Shown here piece by piece: positions 13,301-22,700 of a DNA stretch of 64,000 bases; the first letter of the stretch is position 1, and the number at the start of each line of letters is the position of its first letter. The position numbers and the translations under genes were made by a program. Source of the stretch: Mauremys mutica (Eukaryota > Chordata > Testudines > Geoemydidae); the NCBI RefSeq assembly GCF_020497125.1, contig NC_059082.1:18713965-18777964 (forward strand), written 5' to 3'. Below the pieces are notes generated by a model. It made no database searches, was not told the DNA's origin, and saw only the letters and a program-made list of their open reading frames with translations.

Positions 13301-16300
13301 TTTTCTATTATTTTATGGATTAAAAATAATTCCATAATGCCCCTGTTTGAACATCCATTTAGTCACAAAATGACTGTAGGAATTTATTTTAAATATCAGG
13401 TCTGATCTCCTGTTGAAACCATTCTGTCCCCTCCTTCCCTGTCCTAGTTGTTAAAATATTTGCTGTATATTAAGTATCCTGAGTGATTTCGGAAGGGCTA
13501 GGGAGGAGGCTACTGAAGGGTTGCAGAGAAGGACAGAACTCTTGAACAGAACTCTTGGTAGATGGGGAGGCAGAAAAACACTGGAGATTTGTGGATCTGT
13601 AACAATTCCACATTAGGGTCCATTTTGTACATTTCTGAACCATTTATATGCCAGAAATACCAGAACCAATTAACATAACAGCCATATTGGATCAGACCAT
13701 TGGTCCATCTAGTCCAGTATCCTGTCTTCAGACAGTGGCCAGTGTCAAGTGCAGGGGCGGCTCCAGGCCCCAGCACGCCAAGCGCGTGCTTGGGGCGGCA
13801 AGCCACTGGGGGCGCTCTGCCGGTCGCCGCGAGGGCGGGCTTGTCCCGCGGCTTCGGCGGACCTCCTGCAGGCAAGCCACCGAAGGCAGCCTGCCTGCCA
13901 TGCTTGGGGTGGCAAAATGCCTAGAGCCGCCCCTGGTCAAGTGCTTCAGAGGGAATGAACAGAACTGGTAATCATCAAGTGAGCCATCCCCTGTCGCCCA
14001 TTCCCAGCTTTGGCAAACAGAGGATGGATAGATTTAAATGAGACATGCTTTGTGCTCAGTTGCCGGGTTCTTTTTTTACAGCAATTTACAGTAGAGTTCA
14101 TATTTCTTCTACTTAGGGATCAAATTCACCCCGTGCATAAAACCCATGTGAAGCTCTCTGCACAACTTAACCCCAATGTTAAAAGTCAAGTTCTGAGATT
14201 TCACTCAGTCCCACCTGAGTGCAATTTCTGCCTAAGGGTTAAAGTGGTGTGGGGGATCCTGCACAGGGTTGGGGTTTCCCTCAGTTCTATAAATGTATTG
14301 TTCCCATCATTAGAGATCTTTAAATAATGAAATAGCTGAGAAACACAAGTTGGTATTTATACAACAGGAATTTAGTTATCAACCATTATTTTTGCCTATA
14401 ACTGTTCCTCTAGGTCACGAAGGCAGAATAGGAATGGCATCCATTAGACTAAAGGAGGGCTGTGAATTTAATGGGGAGCAGACATACAGACACATTGTGG
14501 ACTACCTACCGAATTATGCAAGACCTCGCTTTGTAAGGATTCAGGTAAGGCAGCCTTCCTACATGTCTCCTGCCTCACTGCAAAAAAAGAGGGCATTAGT
14601 CTGTCTGCATTCTCTTCTCCCTTGTTTCTATGAGGATCTCAGACACTTATAATTATGCTGGCAGCACTCTAGGGTCCTCTTTCTTCCCTCGTTTACACTT
14701 GTTTTACACCACTGAGAAAGGAGAATCAGGCCCATGATGTTTCCATTCTGCCTGGAACCAGAAAGCTGGGTGAGCACATGAGACTGCAGGATGCCTGTCA
14801 TGTGTCTGAATGTATCACACGTGTCCCTATGAACCAGAAAGGTCTCTCAGTGGAAACATACAGACTTCCTCTTACGTACCCTTAACACAGCGAAGGGAGC
14901 TAAGTTTCAAACTTAGGCTGTGCTGGTCTGCAAACTGCTCTTGCAGACATAGGGATCCACCCACCTGGAGCACGGCAGGCTAGGGGCCCCTGACACTTCT
15001 ACATTTTAATACACTGATGAACAAACAACCTCAGGCTTCCTTTTCTATATTATTCATGGTGAAAAATAATGTTTAAGCTAAACTGAGGAAGCCAATCCTG
15101 AGGGTAATTTGATTGTATGTATCTATTTATTACAAATAAAAGAATTCTCCCCTTAAGAAGACCATGTACTTACTGGGATGGTTCATCAGAAGAAAGACAG
15201 AGATATTAACATCCCAAACTATTTAATCCAGCCTCTGTCTTTGGGTAGCTATGCGAATAATCACATGAGGCAAACTATACTGAGCTTTGCCATCCACAAC
15301 GCAACCCCCAGAGACTTACCTAACCTCCTGTAGAGATTTCCCTCTCCTTCCTTTTCTGAGTGAAATCCTGCCCTTTTCACACCCCACTTCTCTTAAACTC
15401 AGAACAGGGTCCTAACTGCACCAGGCCTCATTGGGAAGCCAGCGGATTTGTTTTAGCTTCCCTGCTCTCCAGGAAGGATTCCCTTGGAGCCAGCCTTCCG
15501 CTGGCTTCACTCTGGTTCCGGGAGGCCACTTTGTGCTGGAGCCCAGATGCTCAAGATCTTAGGATGGGGGGATGTTATGGCTGCAAGGCACCCTTTGTGG
15601 CCTGAAAGAAGCTATAGACCCTGTCACACCATCTCTTTAATAGACATTAGTAAGGCCCTGATTCAGCAAAGCATTTAAGCACATGCTTAAATTTAAGGCT
15701 TAACTTTAAGCACGTGCTTAAGTGCTTTGCTATATCAGGCCCTGAAACAATAGTCTCTCATTAAGTTACAGATGGAACATGCATGAGTATGCTCACATGA
15801 GTCTCCTGGCCTCGTTGCTGAAGGCCATAGAGATCTGTTCAGGATGGAGGGCAGTGCAGAAGGCCTTGTGTGGCACACATGCTGAAACCTGCAGAAATAA
15901 TTCTTGGGTAAATTTAGGTACTTGTACATTTTTGTTAGCTTGTCTCTGACTCCTAGCTATGAGGCTACAGAGCTGCATCAAAACTGAGTTCCACATCTCA
16001 AAGATATTAAATGTCTATACCACTGGAGATAGGATTTACATTTTTCTTCATGTAACCATTGCACTTGGAGAAAATGCAAGACAGTTTTCTTCTGAATGAT
16101 TTGACTTTTACTGCTTTAAAGATAGCACCCACTGTTGGTTGCTTGTCAATGTCAGAGTATCCTTTTTGTTTTTTCTAGGATGCTATTGAGATCACAGCAA
16201 CTTTTAAACACCGTAAAGTGCAATTAGTGGAGGAGGGCTTCAACCCAGCAGTCATCAGGGATGGCATGTATTTCCTGGATGACAAAGAAAAGATGTATGT

Positions 16301-16355
16301 GCCGATGACACAGGACATTTATAACGCTATAAATAACAATAGCCTAAAACTATGA
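4163..16355 (+). CDS. SLC27A2: SLC27A2, C-terminal part (very-long-chain acyl-CoA synthetase / FATP2)
   Basis: Six coding exons join in frame: 4163-4357, 5060-5150, 7879-8077, 9088-9185, 14414-14544 and 16179-16355, 891 bases in all, giving 296 residues and a TGA stop. Each is bounded by AG and GT. The family activates very-long-chain and branched fatty acids and bile-acid precursors to CoA thioesters and supports fatty acid uptake at ER and peroxisomal membranes. Visible signatures are FYAATEGN (adenylate-binding region), [10 protein letters not shown], and the FATP motif [20 protein letters not shown], which spans the exon 8077/9088 junction. The protein ends in -LKL, a variant peroxisomal targeting signal known for this enzyme. 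The N-terminal half, including the P-loop AMP-binding motif, lies left of the window. Near identity to mammalian SLC27A2 in these blocks, plus HDC next door, separates it from other SLC27 members. No break is visible. Confidence 0.95.
4592..4893 (+). mobile_element. MITE with long inverted repeats
   Basis: The left arm (TATGTCTACATTGCAAT, then 'cagctgacttgggctggc') is mirrored by the right arm ('ggccgg', 'gtcagctgac', then ATTGCAATGTAAACATG). Non-coding, about 300 bp, in the SLC27A2 intron. Confidence 0.65.
5060..5150 (+). CDS. SLC27A2: SLC27A2 exon
   Basis: 91 bases, phase 0 to 1, acceptor ttcactag and donor gtacca. It encodes [20 protein letters not shown] and reads on to a split glycine codon completed by the next exon. 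The donor GTACCA is weaker than consensus but keeps the frame. Confidence 0.93.
5277..5608 (+). mobile_element. hAT MITE with 8-bp target duplication
   Basis: 332-bp element with ends CAGGGATTGGCAACCTTTGG and CCAAAGGTTGTGGATCCCTG, flanked by the perfect 8-bp duplication CTCTAGCT (5269-5276 and 5609-5616), diagnostic of hAT transposition. The body is itself nearly palindromic and GC-rich; open frames in it are shadows. Confidence 0.92.
6385..6472. repeat. Short palindromic MITE relic
   Basis: Imperfect inverted repeat from 'gatcctccaccagtgtaaat' to 'ctagctgaggatctgcccc', typical of a small repeat family also seen near 21768-21858. Confidence 0.45.
7059..7334 (+). mobile_element. Harbinger-type MITE
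   Basis: 276-bp element between TAA duplications (7056-7058, 7335-7337). Ends GGCCTGGTCTACACT and AGTATAGACGTACCC; internal arms 'gatctaagatacgcaacttc' and its complement at 7138-7160. Related in layout to 2723-3018. Confidence 0.8.
7879..8077 (+). CDS. SLC27A2: SLC27A2 exon
   Basis: 199 bases, phase 1 to 2, acceptor cttcatag and donor gttagt. It encodes [16 protein letters not shown]-like [29 protein letters not shown] and [11 protein letters not shown]. This is the hinge and C-terminal domain entry of the adenylate-forming enzyme; SGDL corresponds to the TGD motif whose Asp binds the AMP ribose. Confidence 0.95.
9088..9185 (+). CDS. SLC27A2: SLC27A2 exon
   Basis: 98 bases, phase 2 to 1, acceptor tttccag and donor gtataa. 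It encodes [17 protein letters not shown] and [23 protein letters not shown] completes the FATP/VLACS signature begun in the previous exon. Confidence 0.94.
10502..10620 (+). mobile_element. Penelope-like fragment
   Basis: It carries 'tgttagtctgtttcagcaaa', 'gaggagtcttgcggcacctt', 'aagactaacacatttatt' and 'cataagcttttgtgggc' then 'ttcttcagatg', the terminal segment of an abundant reptile repeat that I assign to Penelope-like elements. Related copies are at 53205-53416 and 56951-57305. Confidence 0.6.
11856..11879. repeat. Simple repeat, (CCCG)n and C-run
   Basis: GCCCGCCCGCCCG followed by a run of C. Confidence 0.8.
12020..12147 (+). mobile_element. TA-flanked MITE (Tc1/mariner-like), copy 1
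   Basis: 128 bp including terminal TA, ends TAGGGTGATCAG and CTGGTCACCCTA. It shares 'gcaagtgtgaaaaatc' and 'gagcctatataag' with the copy at 30023-30138. Confidence 0.75.
12240..12544 (+). mobile_element. hAT MITE with 8-bp target duplication
   Basis: 305-bp element with ends CGGGGTAGGCAACC and GGTTGCCAACCCCTG, flanked by CACTAGAC (12232-12239, 12545-12552). AT-rich middle. A second copy of the family lies at 26448-26732. Confidence 0.9.
13672..14035 (+). mobile_element. CR1-type LINE fragment, interrupted
   Basis: It contains 'ggatcagaccattggtccat', 'agtccagtatcctgtctt', 'cagacagtggccag' and, after the insertion, 'cagagggaatgaacagaac' and 'gagccatcccctgtcgccc', a LINE segment common in turtles and crocodilians. 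Split by the hAT MITE at 13752-13935. The subfamily is not certain. Confidence 0.6.
13752..13935 (+). mobile_element. hAT MITE nested in LINE
   Basis: 184-bp GC-rich element, ends CAGGGGCGGCTCCAGG and CTAGAGCCGCCCCTG, with the exact 8-bp duplication GTCAAGTG (13744-13751, 13936-13943). Removing it restores a continuous LINE. Confidence 0.92.
14414..14544 (+). CDS. SLC27A2: SLC27A2 exon
   Basis: 131 bases, phase 1 to 0, acceptor cctctag and donor gtaagg. It encodes [15 protein letters not shown] and [14 protein letters not shown], both conserved in the C-terminal domain of SLC27 proteins. It follows a 5.2-kb intron holding a hAT MITE, a TA-flanked MITE and a CR1-like LINE. Confidence 0.94.
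15654..15744. mobile_element. Small palindromic MITE
   Basis: About 90 bp, almost a full hairpin: GGCCCTGATTCAGCAAAGC ... GCTTTGCTATATCAGGCC, with 'ttaagcacatgcttaa' and 'ttaagcacgtgcttaa' inside. TAA lies on its left; the right boundary is approximate. Confidence 0.6.
16179..16355 (+). CDS. SLC27A2: SLC27A2 terminal coding exon
   Basis: 58 codons plus TGA, acceptor tttttctag. It encodes [35 protein letters not shown] and ends -SLKL. The Lys of FKHRK lies where the catalytic C-terminal lysine of adenylate-forming enzymes is expected (family inference). The -LKL end fits the known peroxisomal targeting signal of this protein. Confidence 0.95.
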   Translation, partial: DAIEITATFKHRKVQLVEEGFNPAVIRDGMYFLDDKEKMYVPMTQDIYNAINNNSLKL

Positions 16356-17005
16356 GTGTGTCCAAAAAATCACTGGTCTAGAATATTCAGTTTTCAAAAC
16401 ACGTTAGTGCGTTTAAAAGTCCAAAAAGCCATTTTGGTGAGTTGATAACTGTTACCAAGTGCCTCTATCCGAAATTCTGTGTGATGGAGATGTTTTAATA
16501 GTGACACAATCTACATAAAACTACTTTTCTTTTTCCGTGTGGTCTGTGTGTTAACCTTCACACTCCCCACCTTCACCCAGGATACACAACAACTCTGCCT
16601 CCACTTACATCTCAGGCTGGCTGCTCCTTCCTCTTCCCCTCTCGAACCCAACACTGTCCACTCCCATCACCATATTGCTCCCTGCCTCCACTGGTTCTTC
16701 TGTGCCTCTCTCACACTGCCCTTTGTGCCTGGAACAGCCTCCATGCCCCAGCGCACCATCATTCTTGTTCTTGTGCGCAATCTTGTACTCAAATGCTTTC
16801 CTGAGTCAGGGCCTCAAAACGGAACAGGAGAGGAAATTCAGAATTAGCAAGGCACATACACAGCTTATTAGGCAAATCACAATCAACTTGTGCTCTGACT
16901 TGTGTTATGTATGTAGATTGTAAGCTCTTTTAGAGCAGGGACCTGTCTTCGATTGTCATATAGCGCCGTGAATGACTCTGTGGTGCTGTAGAAATAATAA
17001 ATCAG
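16356..17005 (+). other. SLC27A2 3' flank / probable 3'UTR with L2-like LINE tail
   Basis: Non-coding sequence after the stop. From about 16560 it resembles the 3' part of L2 LINEs, ending near 17005 with the familiar 'attgtaagctcttt' and 'gagcagggacc' words and an AATAAA at 16996-17001. The transcript may use that AATAAA, but it could equally be part of the repeat; the real poly(A) site is not decidable here. Confidence 0.5.
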
Positions 17006-17234
17006 AATGCTGTGGGGCTGGGTTTTTAGGTTTGTGTGTCCATATGCCACTCAATCTCTGCAGACACACCTCAGAGAACTGGGTCCCTTGTTAGGCTTTT
17101 TGCCAATATACTGAAGTCACTATAAATCATTATGACTCCAGGTAATTCACTTTCAGGATTTTAGTTCTGAAGCAGTTCAAGTCGTGTTACCCTTGAGCCA
17201 CACCACATTGTCAACTGATTTCACCTGGAGTGAA

Positions 17235-17537
17235 GAGCGGACCACACATGGCCTTTGTACACGCCAACTATACCACTAACTAAAGCAGTACAACCTTTCC
17301 CCCGCCACCCCACCCCCCAGTGTGGCGGCAATTATACCAGAATAAATGTACTTATACCAGTATAGTTTATTCCAGTACAGGAAGGGGAATAAACTATACC
17401 GGCACAAGGAACCTTTATACCAGTATAACTGTGTCTACATTAAGGTGTTTACTGGTATGACTGTATCAGTTAAAAAAAATCACACCCCTAACCAACATTA
17501 CTATACAGGTACACGAAGTGTGTGTGGATCAGGCCTA
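17235..17537. mobile_element. Probable MITE with inverted ends
   Basis: Left end 'ggaccacacatggcctttgt' is roughly complementary to right end 'cgaagtgtgtgtggatcagg'. The interior has repeated 'taccagtata' and 'actataccggc' words. Boundaries are approximate. Confidence 0.45.
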
Positions 17538-18121
17538 AGATTACTGTCTTATCTGCTCTCAGAACCTTGGATTAGATGCTCTCATTAGTTTTTCTTCATT
17601 GTAGCAGAGATGTTCTCACTTTAAAGTATTTTTAATGCACCGAATAATAAATGTGCTAAAAAGGACTGATTTTTATAATAATTCACAAGAATTTTCCTTG
17701 CCAGAGTTACAGTGGGGCATTAATAGGGCTGTGTGGAAGGCTAGTGTCTCCATAATCAAACATGTTCTTGGGATGGGTTAGGTTCTGCTAGGGTTAAAAA
17801 GCCAGGCAAACAGTATGAGAGAAACACTGTACAGGATTAATAGGCCAAACTCTGCCCTTGTTTATATCTGTACAGCCCAATTTACCCCCGCGGGGGGGGG
17901 AGGAGGGGGATGCGGGGAGGTTCGCCTCCACTGGTGCTGCATGGGTGCAACTCAGGCAAAATGTGGTTTTACTGGCCGGAGCTGGTGCTAGCTCATTGGG
18001 AGCCCTTATGCAGGAATATTCTTGCCCCATCCCCTCCCCACACACAACACACACTAATAATTAATAGGGGGCCCGCTTGAGCTGCTCAGGGTCCTAAGCA
18101 ATTGCTTAGTCTGCTTATGCC

Positions 18122-18254
18122 TAGAGCCCTGTATGGAAACAGAATTTGTATCTGCATCTGAACTGCACTCCGCAAAAATGATCTGTGGATACCCATATCT
18201 GGATGTGGATATCTGTGGATATAAACCAGATATCCACGGATTGGCAGGGCTCTA
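18122..18254. mobile_element. Short hAT MITE with 8-bp target duplication
   Basis: 133-bp element, perfect 10-bp ends TAGAGCCCTG / CAGGGCTCTA, flanked by CTTATGCC (18114-18121, 18255-18262). The interior is a run of 'gatatccac/gtggatat' palindromic words. Confidence 0.88.
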
Positions 18255-18794
18255 CTTATGCCTAATGCTGGCTCTGTTACTGAGCCAGAGTTCCTTCCTG
18301 GGTTGTGCTGGCACATGTTCCAGGTGCCCAGCAGTGGTAAATTTGCCTGAAGCAGGGTTTGCAATGGTGTAGGCTGCCCACCACCCCGACTACCGTGAGG
18401 GCCAATAACTAATTGAATAGATATGCAGGCAGAGCTCCTGCAAAGCCCTCCCTGACTTGAAGCTGCCTTTGTCTGGCAGCCCCTCCTGGGAAGGGCAGCA
18501 TGAGTGAACTCCTCTCTCTGGCACAGTGTGGAGAAGCTGTTAGCATCCCTTGCTCCCACAGGTGTGAACCAGTCCCAAGAACTTTTCAATCAAAATCAAG
18601 CCACTGGAATAAATGGTCCAAATTCAGAGCTGAGCTACACCCCGTGCATTCCCATTGAAGCCAGTGGGATTGCTCCTCGTTTAAATCAGCAACGAATCCA
18701 GACTGCTAGCTAGGAACAGCCTTCTGGCAAAGCAGAAATTAACAATCCAAAATCTAATTCAAACCCCACCACAGTGTGGAAGGAGGAGCTTCAC

Positions 18795-18988
18795 AGAACA
18801 AGTTTAAGAGGTTTATTTGTCATTTTAATCAATAAATACACACTTTGTTTTGCTTTGGTACAAGCACAGGACTTTTCTTAATGATCATTCACATTGTTTC
18901 TCTATCAAACATGGTAGCAGGTAATATTGCATATGAATAAGCCAACTTTGGTTCTCTTCCACCTGGGGAGGCCAATCTGTTTCTCCTG
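18795..18988 (-). other. HDC 3'UTR with AATAAA
   Basis: Downstream of the HDC stop on the minus strand, an AATAAA lies at 18817-18812, which would give a short 3'UTR of about 190 bases. The end position is inferred from the signal. Confidence 0.6.
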
Positions 18989-19726
18989 TTAAACAATTGC
19001 TTGCAGAGGACAGCAAGGCAGCTGAATGCCACACTGAATGCTGCATTCGGGAAAGCTAGGGACGCTGTAGAACTTGATCAGTTTTCTGAAGGCACTTTTT
19101 TTGAGCATCATCACCTCTTTGGGCAGCTTGGAAAGGATTTTATCACCGGGGTGAGAGCCATTTTTCTCAGAGGCTGCTGCCTTTGGGTGGCCGATGGTTG
19201 GCACGCTATTGCAGCTGAGGGAGCGGGCTGTCTTTTTCTTGTCTTGTACAGATAAGTAGCTGAAGAGGAAAGAGGATAACTTATGTTGGGTGACATCTTC
19301 TGGAAAGCAGTCATCCAGAGGATCCACTTGGGCTTCCAGGTGTTGGCTGACCACACATGTAGTGGGACTGACTGCTACCTTTTTAGGCTGCACTATTATC
19401 TTTCTGGAAGGCGCTTTGTGTTCGCCTACCTCCGTGTGAAATGGAGAAGTACCATTATCTGCAATAGGACTGGGGTTACTTATTATGTTGGGGATTTTGG
19501 CCCCAACAGCAGAGTTGCTGGGATGCAGCATGTAATGCTGGTTAATGATTTGGGCTGCAGTTTGTTGGATGATGTGCCAGTCTCGCAGAATGTCCTCTCT
19601 GGTTGTGAACTGAGACGTTACAGTAAAGCGGATGATGAACTTGTCATGAATGGTAGCTGGAATGAGGAAGAGGCGGCCAGATTTACTCAGTTCTTTCAAG
19701 ACCTTTTCTGTCAACCAGTTAGGACC
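18989..19726 (-). CDS. HDC: HDC terminal exon 12
   Basis: 245 codons plus TAA, acceptor aaaacag. The first part, through [33 protein letters not shown], closes the catalytic domain. The rest is the HDC-specific C-terminal tail, removed on maturation in mammals, with conserved [50 protein letters not shown] and [11 protein letters not shown]. Confidence 0.96.
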   Translation of the reverse strand, partial: GPNWLTEKVLKELSKSGRLFLIPATIHDKFIIRFTVTSQFTTREDILRDWHIIQQTAAQIINQHYMLHPSNSAVGAKIPNIISNPSPIADNGTSPFHTEVGEHKAPSRKIIVQPKKVAVSPTTCVVSQHLEAQVDPLDDCFPEDVTQHKLSSFLFSYLSVQDKKKTARSLSCNSVPTIGHPKAAASEKNGSHPGDKILSKLPKEVMMLKKSAFRKLIKFYSVPSFPECSIQCGIQLPCCPLQAIV

Positions 19727-22700
19727 CTGTTTTAAAAATATATAAGAAGAAATGTATATTACAGTGGACTTTGCATATTAGAGATCTACAACAGTCTGTA
19801 ACAATTGCTAGTGATCTTGTTACATTCCTTCATATAACCCTTACCCATAGCAATCAAGCTGGAAGACATGACGCTGGCTACTGCTGATTCATTCCAAAAT
19901 TAATACAAATAATCATCATCTTTACCTTTAAATGAAATACAACCAATCCGAGGTGTCTCTTGGCAGGAATTTCAAAGAGGGGATCACTTCTGACCAAAGA
20001 TTCAAAGTATTTGGCCATCTCAGTGCCCTGTAATTTAAAATGTTTTTTTTAAAGTGGTTATTTCTCATGAATGACAAACAACACATAAGATGCAAAATTA
20101 AGTAGATAAATAAAGTCAACTACCTTCCCCAACCACCACCTCACACACCAAATGCCAAAACACTGAGGTCCTCAGCTTTGCAATGTAATAAAGATTTCAT
20201 CCAGTTGCCAACATATCTGTCCTGATCATTCACCGCCTGATCCACAACCCACTGAAGTCAATGGAAAGACGGTGACTTTGATGGGTTGTGAATCAGACCC
20301 TTACAGATGAACTCTTGATATCTGTACAAAACTAGAATGACTGGGCTTGGCTGGGGTTTTCTGGAGAAACACTGGAGAATGGAATCTGTCCCCATGCTTC
20401 TGGGTTGTGGATCACCAGTAGAGACACTCCACACCTGATGCTGTATCATACTGTGTCTTCCTGTACTTACACTCAGGGGTTTAGGCCTGTGGATTTGCCT
20501 AGTTGTAGACACACTGACCCTTGCCTATTTCCAGAACTATCCCCACATTGTTCCAAAGAAAGCCTCTGTAGAGTCCTGCTTTGTGGAGTGCAGAGGGGTG
20601 TTGGATCCGCTTACCTGGCCTCTTCATAACTCACCCCCCTCCCCATGGAGAGTCTTTGTGTTTGTGGAGGATTGAAAAAAATATTTTGTCTGTATGTCCC
20701 ATCCTGTGACCCTATTTAGGCAAAACTCCTAGCAAATCCAATGAGAATTTTGCCTCCCTAGGAACTACAGAGTCAAGACCTCTAACAGGCTAAAAGCAGC
20801 ATACATTTTTCAATAGCATTTGGATATACACAAACTTCATGTGCGAGAGGATCTCTGCTACCCAGCCTCACAGCTGTGTTTAATGGACTCAGATGCTGAA
20901 AAGCAGTATCAATATGTTAACACTTGTCCTGTTAATTCACATACATGTCTGACGTGGGCTTGAAGCTTTTTCACCCCAAAGGAACGAATCACAAACCAGA
21001 GCTTCAAAGAGCGAAACCGACGACTCAGTGGAATTTGCCAGTGCTGTGAACAAAACAACGGCACATCAACAAGCTGAAATAAAAAACAATTTTAAAGAGA
21101 GTCCCACTTCAGCATAATAGAGTGTGGTCCTGTACCCCTCTTCTCAGGTGAGTGATCCTTACTCAGACAAGGAGTTTGACCTGATTAAAAAAGACTGTGG
21201 AAATTGGCATAACAAACAGTCATTAAAGGAAGATTCTGTGTAGTTATTTTCCCAGGTGTTCTGAAAAACCATTATATTTTGGCTACTGCACTCAGATATT
21301 ACAGTGTACCAGACTATATTTAAAAGAAAAGAAACTGTATTAAAGAATCCACAAAACTACATGCCTCCAAATTAACCACCAGAGGGAGCAATGTATGCTA
21401 ATTAAAGAAATAAACTATACCATACCAAGAAAGAAAACAATTGCCTTTTTCAGGACCTTCATGACCACATAGCTGAAACACTGGTCTTATAGAATATTAT
21501 TTTGTAACACGGTATTCAGTTTTAGTTAGCTAGCTCTGAAATGATTTGCTTCTTAGCTCTCCACCACCACCAGCAGCTGCATTTAAAGCCCAATGAAGTT
21601 TTAATTTATTTTATTATTTTACTGCTGTTTCAAATCAAGGAATTTCCATTGTTTAATTGTTGTAGGTTAGAGTAGGAATAAGCCCCGCAAACATGTAAAA
21701 ACCCCATTGTCTGGGACTGTTCTGACAATAAATTACACGGAAGTGACCTTTTTCTGGCTGAGGCAGTGGGCTAGATCCTCAGCTGATGTCACTTAATGTA
21801 GCTCCAATTAAGTTAATTGAGCTTTACTGATTTACATCAACTGAGAATCTGGCTCAATATCTCAGTACACACAGACAAAAAGTGTCCAGGGCAACAGAAG
21901 ATTGTAATATCCAAGAGTTGTTTGCTCAATTAACCTAACTAGCGTCTATATTTATCACTTCTAGCTTCTATATTTGATCTAGAAGAGTTTCTGTGCAATT
22001 TTACTCTCAATGCAGATTTACTGCCAGAGCTCATGCTATGCTCCCCTATTTAAACTGTATTTACACTTCACTATGATTGCTTCTATATTCTGCATTAGAG
22101 ATATTCTTATCATCACATGAAACAAGCTCCAGGAGTATTAGGAATCTGGCAATTTCTGTTCAAACATTCTGTAGGAAATGTAAAGTATTGGTTCAGATAG
22201 CTACTTACCATGAAATCAGTAGCAGCCCCTGAATTGGCATGTCTGAGGTAGATGGGATTAACACTGAAGGTTTGCTGTAATTTGTATTTGTCTTTGACCC
22301 TATCAATAGTAGAATGAATTGTGCTTAGTAAAAAAATTCCTCAGAGGAAGACCTTGCAATTTGTATGTTGTACTTCGAGTGTTACTTCCCTTTGCTTGTT
22401 TTTCTCTACTCACCAGAATGCAGTACAGTCAAAGTGAACCATCATCCATTTGGAAGGATTGAAAGTAAAAGAATCTGCATATTCTATGCCATTCAAAAAT
22501 AATCGAAATTCAGGGCAGAGAAATGCGGTTCCTGCATAGGCAGCATCAATATGAAGCCAGAGTCCCTCAGCGGCACCTGGAGAAATAGAAAGTGTGCATG
22601 GGGTCATGGTGGCTCAGTAAATTAACATGTAGCTTCTCCATTCTGGAGAAGTAGGCTTACATTTTGTTTAGGACACAAGAGAAAAGAGTTTGGAAGCAAG

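Larger units (their letters stand above)
17006..18794. other. Intergenic region between convergent SLC27A2 and HDC
   Basis: Gene-free. It contains a palindromic MITE-like stretch (about 17235-17537), a hAT MITE (18122-18254), a G-run at 17892-17910 and otherwise unique DNA. No exon-like conserved frame was seen. Confidence 0.6.

Noticed and set aside
13510..13971. Overlapping frames on both strands around 13.7-13.95 kb
   Set aside because: They span the GC-rich hAT MITE and flanking LINE; no host protein similarity.
18086..18589. Open minus-strand frame of 167 residues between SLC27A2 and HDC
   Set aside because: It runs through the hAT MITE at 18122-18254 and low-complexity sequence, with no recognisable domain or splice context.
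19283..19735. Plus-strand frame of 150 residues
   Set aside because: It is antisense to HDC exon 12, whose minus-strand reading is a clear match to histidine decarboxylase.
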